From contig DAISVV010000003.1 of NCBI GenBank assembly GCA_036840015.1, positions 1-34,552 on the forward strand: a DNA stretch of 34,552 nt. The letters run 5' to 3'. Origin of the DNA: SZUA-430 sp036840015. GTDB lineage: Bacteria; Pseudomonadota; Alphaproteobacteria; Micropepsales; Micropepsaceae. Under the pieces are notes generated by a model that made no database searches, was not told where the DNA came from, and worked only from the letters and a program-made list of their open reading frames with translations. Made by a program: the position numbers and the translations under genes. Positions within the stretch are counted from its first letter, which is position 1. Every line of letters begins with the position of its first letter. This document shows, piece after piece, positions 6,786 to 13,941 of this stretch.

Positions 6786-8155
6786 CACTCGGCGGCTGCG
6801 ACGGACTTCCCGTGGCCCAGCTTGCCGCCTGGATCGGGGTAGCGGAAGATCCGGCCCTCGAAGTTGCGCAGCAGCAGGTCATCGCCTTCACGCCCGGCAA
6901 CGGCGTCGGGCGCCAAGAGGATCTTTCCACCGCCGCCCGGTGCGTCGACCACGAACATCGGGCAGGCATAGCCTGTCGTGTGGCCGCGCAGGGACTGGAT
7001 GATCTCGATGCCCTTGTGGACCGGGGTCCGGAAGTGACCGGATCCCTTGATGGGGTCGCACTGGTAAAGGTAGTAGGGTTTCACCCGCATCGTCAGCAGG
7101 CTGTGCATCAGCGACTTCATCACTTCGGTGTCGTCGTTGATGTCCTTCAGCAGAACTGTCTGCGATCCCAGCGGGATGCCGGCGTCGGCGAGCCTTGCGG
7201 TCGCCTCGCGCGTTTCGGGCGTGATCTCGGTTGGATGCGTGAAATGGATGCTCATCCAAAGAGGGTGATGCTTGCGCAGCATCTTGACCAGGTCACGGGT
7301 GATCCGCATCGGCAGGACGGCCGGGATCTTGGTGCCGATGCGCACGAACTCGATGTGCTTGATGCGGCGCAGCCGGGTCAGCAGCCAGTCGAGCTTGTCG
7401 TCGCCGATCGAGAGCGGGTCGCCGCCCGAGAGAAGGACGTCGCGGACCTCGGTGTGTTCCTCGAGATAGGCGAGGGCCTTTTCCCACTGGCTTGTGGAGA
7501 ACTGGTATTCCCCGCCCGGGTTGCCCACCATCCGCGAGCGCGTGCAGTAGCGGCAATATGTCGAACAGAAGCCCGTCGTCAGGAACAGGACGCGGTCCGG
7601 GTAGCGGTGGACGAGGCCCGGGGCGACGGTGTCGTGGTCTTCGCTCAGCGGGTCGTCTTCCTCGCCCGGCAGGCGCACATACTCATCATTGACCATGATG
7701 TGCGTGCGACGCAGCGGTTCGGAAGCATCGGCATGCGCCATGAGGCTTGCATAATAAGGTGTGATGCCGACCGGCAGCGACCCCTTGTGCCGAAGCGCGG
7801 CGGAACGTTCGTCCTGGGACAGGTCGAACATCCGCTCGAGTTGCTCGAGCGTGCGGATGCGGGTGCGGGCCTGCCAGCGCCAGTCATTCCAGTCATCCGG
7901 CGTCGTGCCAGGGAAGTTGCGCTTGTAGAAGTCGCGCGCTCCTGCACTGACGGGGAAGCGGTTTGCCTTGCGGGCAGCCGTTGCCGGTTGCTGGGCAGCA
8001 TTGCCAGCCGGTGAAATCAATGATGGAAACTCAAGCGTTCCCTGGGTGCCGGCATCCTGGCCGGTCCCGGAACCCTGTTCCACCATCTTGCGCTTCGCCG
8101 GTGACCTGAGGTGCGCCGCTGTGTTGGCGCCCTTTACAAAGGTGTGCACTGTCAT
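6785..8155 (-). CDS. kamA: lysine 2,3-aminomutase-type radical SAM enzyme
   Basis: A 456-residue radical SAM/PLP enzyme predicted to convert L-lysine to beta-lysine. The first ~65 residues are a low-complexity, Ala/Gly/Gln-rich extension. The conserved part begins near DDWNDWRWQ (87-95). The 4Fe-4S cluster motif CSTYCRYC has Cys197, Cys201 and Cys204, followed by Arg206, which matches the carboxylate-binding Arg134 of the clostridial enzyme. Asp367 (YQCD) and Asp404 (FVVDAPGGGGK) match Asp293 and Asp330, which bind the lysine side-chain amine, and Lys411 matches the PLP lysine 337; the spacing between these three is identical. Glutamate 2,3-aminomutases differ at both Asp positions, which supports lysine as substrate. 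The C-terminal CxCxxC zinc site of the clostridial enzyme is missing. It heads the operon with the ATP-grasp and GNAT genes. An in-frame ATG at residue 24 is an alternative start. Confidence 0.92.
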   Translation of the reverse strand: MTVHTFVKGANTAAHLRSPAKRKMVEQGSGTGQDAGTQGTLEFPSLISPAGNAAQQPATAARKANRFPVSAGARDFYKRNFPGTTPDDWNDWRWQARTRIRTLEQLERMFDLSQDERSAALRHKGSLPVGITPYYASLMAHADASEPLRRTHIMVNDEYVRLPGEEDDPLSEDHDTVAPGLVHRYPDRVLFLTTGFCSTYCRYCTRSRMVGNPGGEYQFSTSQWEKALAYLEEHTEVRDVLLSGGDPLSIGDDKLDWLLTRLRRIKHIEFVRIGTKIPAVLPMRITRDLVKMLRKHHPLWMSIHFTHPTEITPETREATARLADAGIPLGSQTVLLKDINDDTEVMKSLMHSLLTMRVKPYYLYQCDPIKGSGHFRTPVHKGIEIIQSLRGHTTGYACPMFVVDAPGGGGKILLAPDAVAGREGDDLLLRNFEGRIFRYPDPGGKLGHGKSVAAAE

Positions 8156-8573
8156 CGACAGGTCTTAAGCCCCTCGAGTTGGTCGACTGCTTCCCCAAAT
8201 CGTCCGCGCGCAGCCTCGCGCTTTCCCCAACTTCTGAATCATGCAGTACGATTCGCGATACGTCAAATAGATCACGCGAGTAAATATGGGATTAGTGTGT
8301 GTTGATCACGTGGTGCTCCGTGTATTGAAAGCGGGTCCATGTGAAGTAATCGCGTATTGACATGCATTCGGCGGGTTCATTGATCCCATTCTTTTCTTAC
8401 CGAATCTCCGTAATCGTTTTTGCAAGCGAAGAGATACTCGCTACCGATATTGATTTCACTCGACGCGTGTACAGCTCATCTGTTGTCGATTTGCGTTAAA
8501 CACTTGGGTTGTTCGCAATGCGCATTTGCGTTGGCCTTGCGCGCGAAAAACGATGATTTGCCGCGATGTGCAA
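8156..8573. other. AT-rich intergenic spacer, no gene seen
   Basis: A 418-bp gap between the kamA start and the GT39 stop, visibly richer in A and T than the rest of the window, especially 8270-8520. It holds the candidate kamA promoter and a second TTGACA on the plus strand near 8357 without a convincing -10. Near 8514-8530 there is an imperfect palindrome built on AATGCGCATT. I see no convincing ORF with a ribosome binding site; the plus-strand ORF beginning near 8526 runs antisense into the GT39 gene. Confidence 0.5.
8238..8266 (-). promoter_or_regulatory. candidate promoter of the kamA operon
   Basis: On the minus strand, TTGACG (complement of 8261-8266) and CATGAT (complement of 8238-8243) are separated by exactly 17 bp. 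Transcription would start near 8231, about 75 nt before the kamA ATG. The -35 box is good and the -10 box moderate. Confidence 0.35.
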
Positions 8574-10085
8574 TTAGTCCGTAGACGGACGATCAGAAAA
8601 AGATGGAAAAGTTGCCGCAGTCACCGGACCGGTGAGTGCATGGAGATAGAAAATGCGCGTTCGCTTCGGGTCGAGACGCGTTTCTATGGTGCCGATGCGC
8701 TCGGACGAGGTGAACGCGCCGGTAACCGTCTCTACATCTTTCCTTCGCGAGACGAACAGCACGCGTGACGCGACGTCCGGCGACAGGGCGTGACGCGCTT
8801 CGTACTCGTTGGCCGGGTTGATGCTGGGCCACATGCGCAACGGGACCTGCCTGTCACGCGTATAGTAATAGAGTGAAGCCATGTCCTCGCGATCGTCGCT
8901 GAGGATCGCGGTGAAGGACCCGGATGACGCCATTGTAACAATCGTGCGGCCTGCTTCCGGCCAGCCCCGCAGGCGCTTTGCTGCATTGTCCTGCCCAAGT
9001 GCGGCTACGAGTGCGGGGCTGATGGCAAGCGCGCACAGCATGAGGGCGAGCGTGCCGTTCACCGTCGTGTTCGCCACGAGTGGCCAGCGCTTCGTGCTGC
9101 GGACGGCCCAGGCGCAGGCCAGGATGCAGAGCGCGATGAAGGCCGGCGCTGCCCAGTTGGCGTTGGCCCTCGAGATGAAGGCCTGGAATGTCACAACGAG
9201 GATAATGGGCGCGGAGAGCGCAAGCATCAGCCGGTCAGCTGGCGAAAGGCCCCATTTGCGCCATGCCATCACGGCGCCCCAGATCAATATCCCTGCAGCG
9301 ACTGGGCCAATGATGCCTGCCTGCGCGCCGAGAAAGGAGAATGCGTTGCCGAGGTTGAAGAGGTTCTCGGCCGTCCAGTTGGCGTTGGATGCGGTGTGCC
9401 TGACGGTCGCGAGGCTGTTGGAGATGTTCCAGATGATGTTGGGCGAGAAGACAAGGAGCGCCACGGCGCCTGCAAGGGCAAAGCGCCGGTCGAGGAGGAA
9501 GCTGCGCCCTTCGCGGGTGAAGAGGAAGGCGACGGTGATGCCGAGGAGGAAATAGAGCATCGCATATTTCGACAGGAGGCCCAGACCGATGCTTGCGCCG
9601 AGCAGAACGGGCCAATGCCATGCGCGCGACGCCTGCATGCTGGCAAGTGCCCAGAGTGCCAGCGACCAGAACAGGAGAAGCGGCACGTCCGTCGTGATCA
9701 GGAGAGAGGAGAAGCTCGTGCCGGGGATCAGCCAGTAGGTGAGGGCCGACCAGAAGCCGACCCGCTCGTCATAGAGGCGGCTTGCCGCCAGAAAGATGAC
9801 GAAGCCGGTGGCGGCGTGCATGAAGGGAGAGAACAGGCGGATGCAGTATTCCTGCGTGCCGCACATCGCGGTGGACCCTCCGATCAGCCAGGCGATCAGG
9901 GGTGGCTTCGAGAAATAGCCCGCGGTGAGGTCGAGGCTCCAGGACCAGTACTGGGCTTCATCGGGTCCGAGGTTCAGCGGTGTCAGCACGAGCGCTGTCA
10001 CGCGTGCCGCCGTCAGCACCACAATGACAATGGCAAGGCAGGCGACAGGGTGGCTGCGAACCCAGGCCCCGACCGTGGACGTCAC
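8574..10085 (-). CDS. GT39/GT83 (ArnT/PMT-like) membrane glycosyltransferase
   Basis: A 503-residue integral membrane transferase of the GT-C fold, using a polyprenyl-phosphate sugar donor on the periplasmic side. After the first helix (CLAIVIVVLTAARVTALVL) the first periplasmic loop carries the acidic motif GPDEAQYW, with the catalytic-type Asp-Glu, followed by YFSKPPLIAWLI, typical of the ArnT/PMT family. About ten further hydrophobic segments follow (for example SLALWALASM, ALAGAVALLVFS, APAFIALCILACAWAV), then a soluble C-terminal tail of some 120 residues. The start is a GTG overlapping the stop of the upstream GT39 gene (GTGA), so the two are coupled. Lipid A or LPS core is the likely acceptor given the adjacent LAB_N and GT2 genes, but the sugar and acceptor cannot be read from the sequence. 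Confidence 0.85.
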   Translation of the reverse strand: MTSTVGAWVRSHPVACLAIVIVVLTAARVTALVLTPLNLGPDEAQYWSWSLDLTAGYFSKPPLIAWLIGGSTAMCGTQEYCIRLFSPFMHAATGFVIFLAASRLYDERVGFWSALTYWLIPGTSFSSLLITTDVPLLLFWSLALWALASMQASRAWHWPVLLGASIGLGLLSKYAMLYFLLGITVAFLFTREGRSFLLDRRFALAGAVALLVFSPNIIWNISNSLATVRHTASNANWTAENLFNLGNAFSFLGAQAGIIGPVAAGILIWGAVMAWRKWGLSPADRLMLALSAPIILVVTFQAFISRANANWAAPAFIALCILACAWAVRSTKRWPLVANTTVNGTLALMLCALAISPALVAALGQDNAAKRLRGWPEAGRTIVTMASSGSFTAILSDDREDMASLYYYTRDRQVPLRMWPSINPANEYEARHALSPDVASRVLFVSRRKDVETVTGAFTSSERIGTIETRLDPKRTRIFYLHALTGPVTAATFPSFSDRPSTD

Positions 10086-11788
10086 GGCCCGGTCTTTCGA
10101 AGCTTGTACAGGGTCAGCGTGACCTGGCGTCCGCCCTTGGAGTAGTTGATGCCTGATACGCTATCGATCGCGTCCGCGCTGAAGTTGTTGCGCGTGAGGA
10201 ACTGCTGGAAGTCCGCCGCGTAGACGTCTTCGATGAGAGCGACAGAATTGGGCGTCTTGGTCAGGAAGTCGGCTGCATCGGCGCCGGATCCGGCGAGCTT
10301 GATCTTCGTTCCGATCAGAAACACGAGGCTTGGCTCGTGATAGCCCGCGACCACGACGGCGTTGGGTGCTGCGCCGGTCTTGGCAACCAGCTCGGCCGAC
10401 CTGACGCTGACCAGCAATTGCTGGAGGCCGGGTGCCACGACCGCCATTGCGACGGCTGCGAAGAGCGCGCCTGAGACGATGGTTGCCATCGAAGCGTTCT
10501 CTCCTTCTCCCCGCAGCAGGAAGAAGACGGCTGCGCCTGCTGCTGCAATGACCGGGACTGCGAGGATCCAGAGGACGACTCCGCTGCCGGTGCCATAGGT
10601 GCTGGGCAGGAACATCACCAGTGCGCCGGTCAGGGCTATGGTGACCATCACCCAGAGCAGCGTGCCGATCTTGACCCATATGTTGTCGAGGAAGCCCCGA
10701 CTCTCGCGTACGCCTGCCATGACAGCCGCCCCGCAGAGCAAGGCGAGGGCCGGATAGAGGGGCAGCGGGTAGTGCGGGAGCTTGGTGGGCAGAAGTTCAA
10801 GGATGATCCATGCCGGGACAATCCAGGCGACCAGAAAGCGGACAGCGCCCTCGCGCAGCCTTGCCAGGGCATAGAGGACGGCCGGCGCGAGGAAGAGCCA
10901 CGCCGGCCAGAAGGCCAGCAGCAATGAGATCAGATAATAGCCGGGAGGTCCCCAATGTCCCTCGGCGGAGCCTGCCACCTTGCCCAGGAAGTCGAGGCCG
11001 ATCGCGTCCTGGAAGTACTGGCCACTGGTGACAAGGCCGATGGCCACCAGCCAAGGGACGTTCAGGAGGATCACGATGCCGAGGCCGAAGAAGGGGCGCA
11101 TGGACATGATCCAGGACCACCTGCGTTCCCAGAAGGACAGCGCGAACACGGAAAGGCCCACGAAGAACAGGATCATCGGTCCCTTGACGAGGATACCGAG
11201 GCCCATGGCCAGTCCGAGCAGGGCGGAGTAGCGAAGCTTTGGCTGCTCGGCCCCCTGGCGGGCAGCCAGGAAGAATTGTGCGATCAGGTACTGCGCGCCC
11301 AGCACACAGGCGAGCAGCACGGCATCGGTCTTGGCAATATGCGCCTCGCCTATCAGCAGCAGGGATGAGGCCATCAAGCCTGCCGATATCAGGGCTACCT
11401 CGTCATCGAACAGACGCCGGCCCAGGCCGAAGACAAGCAGCGTTGCCAGTATCCCGGCAATGACAGAGGGCAGGCGGTAGGCCCAGATGGCGTTGTGAGG
11501 CTCGGCGGTCAGCCAGCCTGCCGTGATGGCCTGCATCCAGTGAATGCCAACGGGCTTCTTGTTGCGGGGTTCTTCCTGGAAACGGATTTCGATGAAATCG
11601 CCGGTTTCAATCATCTGTTTTGTCGCCTGCGTGAAGCGCGACTCGTCGCGATCCAGCGGTGGCAGTGCCGTCAGCCCCGGCAGGTACATCAGCAGGCACA
11701 AGGCCACCAGGACAGCGCGGGGATGGGCGAGCATCAACGACCACAGGCTTGAGCTGTCGTAGGCTGCGGCGGAGCGGCGATTTTGCAT
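10082..11788 (-). CDS. GT39/GT83 (ArnT-like) membrane glycosyltransferase
   Basis: A 568-residue GT-C glycosyltransferase, closer to ArnT than its downstream neighbour. After the first membrane helix (AVLVALCLLMYLPGL) comes the signature LPPLDRDESRFTQATKQM with the Asp-Glu pair, then RNKKPVGIHWMQA, matching the family's KPPLxYWLxA-type loop. Ten or more further hydrophobic helices follow, and the C-terminal ~130 residues are a periplasmic soluble domain. ArnT enzymes move aminoarabinose from undecaprenyl phosphate to lipid A; related rhizobial enzymes move galacturonic acid. It is the first gene of a two-gene minus-strand operon and starts 270 bp from the divergent GT2. No strong Shine-Dalgarno is visible before the ATG at 11788; the region upstream contains GTTAACC. 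Confidence 0.87.
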   Translation of the reverse strand: MQNRRSAAAYDSSSLWSLMLAHPRAVLVALCLLMYLPGLTALPPLDRDESRFTQATKQMIETGDFIEIRFQEEPRNKKPVGIHWMQAITAGWLTAEPHNAIWAYRLPSVIAGILATLLVFGLGRRLFDDEVALISAGLMASSLLLIGEAHIAKTDAVLLACVLGAQYLIAQFFLAARQGAEQPKLRYSALLGLAMGLGILVKGPMILFFVGLSVFALSFWERRWSWIMSMRPFFGLGIVILLNVPWLVAIGLVTSGQYFQDAIGLDFLGKVAGSAEGHWGPPGYYLISLLLAFWPAWLFLAPAVLYALARLREGAVRFLVAWIVPAWIILELLPTKLPHYPLPLYPALALLCGAAVMAGVRESRGFLDNIWVKIGTLLWVMVTIALTGALVMFLPSTYGTGSGVVLWILAVPVIAAAGAAVFFLLRGEGENASMATIVSGALFAAVAMAVVAPGLQQLLVSVRSAELVAKTGAAPNAVVVAGYHEPSLVFLIGTKIKLAGSGADAADFLTKTPNSVALIEDVYAADFQQFLTRNNFSADAIDSVSGINYSKGGRQVTLTLYKLRKTGP

Positions 11789-11953
11789 GGAGAGGGTTAA
11801 CCATCGAGATTGCTTTGGCTACAATGCCCAGCCTGTCAGGATTTCTCAAGCGCGGGTTGGTCTGGCCGCAGGTAGTGCGATCATGTCGCCAGGCGCATCA
11901 CCCAGCGATCGATGCTGATGCGTTAACCTCTGGAATGCAGACGCCGGCACTTG

Positions 11954-11993
11954 TATAAGCCCTCGTTTCCGGGCGCATGACAGCGTCATGCGC
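11954..11993 (+). promoter_or_regulatory. -10-like box and perfect inverted repeat upstream of the GT2 gene
   Basis: TATAAG at 11954-11959 is followed by GCGCATGAC (11973-11981), a 3-nt spacer and GTCATGCGC (11985-11993), a perfect 9-bp inverted repeat. It sits about 65 bp before the TTG start of the GT2 gene. It would lie just after the transcription start and could be an operator or an mRNA hairpin. No convincing -35 is seen, and no T-run follows. Confidence 0.45.
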
Positions 11994-12058
11994 GTTGCTG
12001 CGGGCGCCGGGTGGCTGGTCCGCTTGTCATGGGTCCCCCGGTCTTTGGAGAAACGAGC

Positions 12059-12796
12059 TTGGCAGCCCTTCCTGAACTTTCCGTCGTCGTGCCCGTGAAG
12101 GACGAGGTGGACAATGCCGTCCCGCTCCTGATGGAGATCTGCACGGCCCTGCGCGGCAAGACCACCTTCGAGATCCTGTTCGTCGATGATGCCAGCAGGG
12201 ATGGGACAGTCGAGGCGCTGCTTGCCGCCCGCCCGCAGGCGCCCGAACTGCGCGTGCTCAAGCACCTGAAGAATTCCGGGCAGAGCCGGGCTGTTCGCAC
12301 CGGCGTGATTGCCGCGCGCGGACGGCTTGTCGCGACGCTCGACGGCGACGGCCAGAACGACCCTGCCGACATTCCGCTCCTGCTTGCGGTCTGGGCGCGC
12401 GAGGAGGGCGCGGACAAGGGCCTCGGGCTCGTGGCGGGCCAGCGCATCAAGCGCGAGGACAACTGGATCAAGCGTGTTTCTTCCCGTGTGGGCAATGGCG
12501 TGCGCCAGTGGCTGCTCAAGGACGGGACGCGTGACACGGGATGTGGCCTCAAGCTGTTCGCGCGCGATGCGTTTCTTTCGCTGCCGTATTTCGATCACAT
12601 TCACCGCTTCATGCCGGCCATGATGCTGCGCGAAGGCTATCGCATCAGCCATGCCGACGTCCGCCACAGGCCGCGATCACATGGCACGTCGAAGTATGGA
12701 ACGCTTGACCGGCTTCTTGTCTCGCTCTCGGACCTGGTCGGCGTGCGCTGGCTGCTGCGCCGCTCGCGGCGGCCTGAAGGGATAGAGGAGCTCTAG
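12059..12796 (+). CDS. family 2 glycosyltransferase, polyprenyl-phosphate-sugar synthase-like
   Basis: A GT-A fold transferase resembling dolichol-phosphate mannose synthase and ArnC, predicted to load a sugar from a nucleotide donor onto undecaprenyl phosphate at the inner face of the membrane. I chose the TTG at 12059: GGAG lies 8 nt upstream and the protein then begins MAALPELSVVVPVKDE. An ATG at 12029 and a GTG at 12011 are in frame but lack a ribosome binding site. In the 245-residue product the motifs are VVVPVKDE, VDDASRDGT (42-50), and the metal-binding LDGDGQNDP (94-102, Asp95 and Asp97), with GTSKYG near the C-terminus. Unlike ArnC it lacks C-terminal membrane helices. The next gene, a LAB_N membrane protein, begins 6 bp after the stop and may serve as anchor (inference). 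It likely supplies the donor for the two divergent GT39 enzymes. Confidence 0.88.
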   Translation: MAALPELSVVVPVKDEVDNAVPLLMEICTALRGKTTFEILFVDDASRDGTVEALLAARPQAPELRVLKHLKNSGQSRAVRTGVIAARGRLVATLDGDGQNDPADIPLLLAVWAREEGADKGLGLVAGQRIKREDNWIKRVSSRVGNGVRQWLLKDGTRDTGCGLKLFARDAFLSLPYFDHIHRFMPAMMLREGYRISHADVRHRPRSHGTSKYGTLDRLLVSLSDLVGVRWLLRRSRRPEGIEEL

Positions 12797-12802
12797 GGGG
12801 AC

Positions 12803-13111
12803 ATGCTGGACTGGGTGACGTGGGAGCATGTCTGGATCCTCATCGGCTTTGGCGGGCAGGCGGTGTTCACGTCGCGCATGCTCGTGCAGTGGTGGGCCAG
12901 TGAACAGGCAGGGCGCAGCGTGGTGCCGATCGCGTTCTGGTGGCTCAGCGTGCTGGGCGGCCTCATCCTGCTCAGCTATGCCATCTACAAGAAGGATCCG
13001 GTCTTCATCTCCGGGCAGGCTCTTGGCCTGATTGTGTACGTGCGCAATCTCTACCTCATATTCGCTGAACGTTCACGTTTTCGGGGGGATGACGACACCG
13101 CCACAAAATAG
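12803..13111 (+). CDS. LAB_N (lipid A biosynthesis N-terminal domain) membrane protein
   Basis: A 102-residue protein made up of a LAB_N-type domain. It has three hydrophobic segments: WEHVWILIGFGGQAVFTSRM, then IAFWWLSVLGGLILLSYAIY, then VFISGQALGLIVYVRNLYLIF. The typical features FTSRMLVQWWASEQAGRSVVP and YVRNLYLI are present. The family is found next to or fused with lipid A and polyprenyl-sugar genes; its exact role is unknown. The ATG follows AGGGGG with good spacing and lies 6 bp after the GT2 stop, so the two form an operon. The C-terminus (RSRFRGDDDTATK) is charged and cytoplasmic-looking. Confidence 0.85.
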   Translation: MLDWVTWEHVWILIGFGGQAVFTSRMLVQWWASEQAGRSVVPIAFWWLSVLGGLILLSYAIYKKDPVFISGQALGLIVYVRNLYLIFAERSRFRGDDDTATK

Positions 13112-13201
13112 CCCCGATCGTCCCTTCAACTTGGCCCGGTCCGGTTCGGCTGCTACATTGAATGCACAAAGGCTGAACCCCAAACGCGAGGCGAGGATTC
13201 C

Positions 13202-13648
13202 ATGGGTCGATTCATTACTGTGCTCAACGTCATTCCGCTGCTTGTCCTTCCTCTGCTGCTCTACAATTTGGTCGTGATGACCGGCCTTGCAGGCCCTGAA
13301 CCCGACGTGTGGATGATCCAGCCCATCTTCAGCGTGAACATGTTCTCAGGCGATGCCTGGGGCGTTTCGTTTGCTGATGTTTTCATGGGCCTCAGCCTTC
13401 TGCTGCTGTTCGTGGAGATCGTGAAGGCGACGCGTACCGACGCGATGTCGATCGTGAACCATGGCCTGTCCATGCTGCTGTGCCTTCTGTGCATCGTGCA
13501 GTTCATTGCGCTGCAGGGCTTTTCGAACTCGGTCTTCTTCCTGCTCACCATGATGAGCGTGCTGGATGTCGTTGCCGGCTTCACGATCACCATCGTGGCG
13601 GCGAAGCGCGACTTCGGTGCCTCTGGCGGGATCGCCGGTACCCACTGA
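13202..13648 (+). CDS. hypothetical four-helix membrane protein
   Basis: A 148-residue protein with four clear hydrophobic segments: one at the N-terminus (VIPLLVLPLLLYNLVVM), then FADVFMGLSLLLLFVEIV, LSMLLCLLCIVQFIAL, and SVFFLLTMMSVLDVVAGFTITIVAA. No catalytic motif is visible. The first loop contains the sequence PIFSVNMFSGDAWGV. I recognise it only as a conserved-type alphaproteobacterial membrane protein of unknown function. The ATG at 13202 follows GCGAGGATTCC. The gene stands alone between the LAB_N gene and a strong terminator. A weak candidate promoter, TTGGCC and TACATT with 17-bp spacing, lies upstream at about 13134-13162. Confidence 0.75.
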   Translation: MGRFITVLNVIPLLVLPLLLYNLVVMTGLAGPEPDVWMIQPIFSVNMFSGDAWGVSFADVFMGLSLLLLFVEIVKATRTDAMSIVNHGLSMLLCLLCIVQFIALQGFSNSVFFLLTMMSVLDVVAGFTITIVAAKRDFGASGGIAGTH

Positions 13649-13674
13649 CGGGAACCGGCCTGTCGCATAACGAG

Positions 13675-13708
13675 GGCGTGCCGCCTGTTACGGGCGGCGC
13701 GCCTTTTT
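13675..13708 (+). terminator. intrinsic (Rho-independent) terminator
   Basis: An 11-bp GC-rich stem, GGCGTGCCGCC (13675-13685) with GGCGGCGCGCC (13693-13703) and one G-T pair, has a 7-nt loop and is followed at once by TTTTT (13704-13708). It ends the transcript of the four-helix membrane protein 27 bp after its stop. Confidence 0.9.
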
Positions 13709-13857
13709 CACATCAGCAGGAAGAACAGGAAGGTCGCGAGGACGACCGTGGTGAAGACCGTCGTCCACCATCCGGGCGGCTCGTGGCGCCGGGACCTTGC
13801 TTCTGTTGACAGCAAGCGGGCCGCGAGAAGGTGTTCACCAAGCTTTGGTTCGGACAT
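13708..13857 (-). CDS. candidate small tail-anchored membrane protein
   Basis: A possible 49-residue protein beginning MSEPKLGEHLLAARLL and ending in one hydrophobic stretch (WWTTVFTTVVLATFLFFLLM) directly before the stop, as in tail-anchored proteins. Its N-terminal half is charged with an amphipathic look. It fills the otherwise empty 13709-13941 gap, and its stop touches the T-run of the opposite-strand terminator. The ribosome binding site (AGG, 7 nt from the ATG) is weak. An in-frame ATG at 13908 would add 17 residues but has no ribosome binding site. It may not be a real gene. Confidence 0.42.
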   Translation of the reverse strand: MSEPKLGEHLLAARLLSTEARSRRHEPPGWWTTVFTTVVLATFLFFLLM

Positions 13858-13941
13858 GGGCGGACCTGCGCGCGCGACTTGCCATTCCGGGACATACCCG
13901 GGGCTCATGCGAGGTTCGTCGCAAGTCCGGTGCCGACGGGG

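Noticed and set aside
5469..6842. 457-codon plus-strand frame opposite the GNAT and ATP-grasp genes
   Set aside because: Spans two real genes on the other strand and has no motif.
6812..8014. 400-codon plus-strand frame opposite kamA
   Set aside because: Shadow; kamA motifs on the minus strand are unambiguous.
5799..8155. EF-P lysylation (EpmB) or lysine fermentation role for KamA
   Set aside because: No epmA, efp or kamD/E-type genes are near, and the ligase and acetyltransferase partners do not fit these pathways. Not excluded if such genes lie elsewhere.
8526..8768. 80-codon plus-strand ORF at the edge of the AT-rich spacer
   Set aside because: Mostly antisense to the GT39 gene, without a ribosome binding site or protein-like composition.
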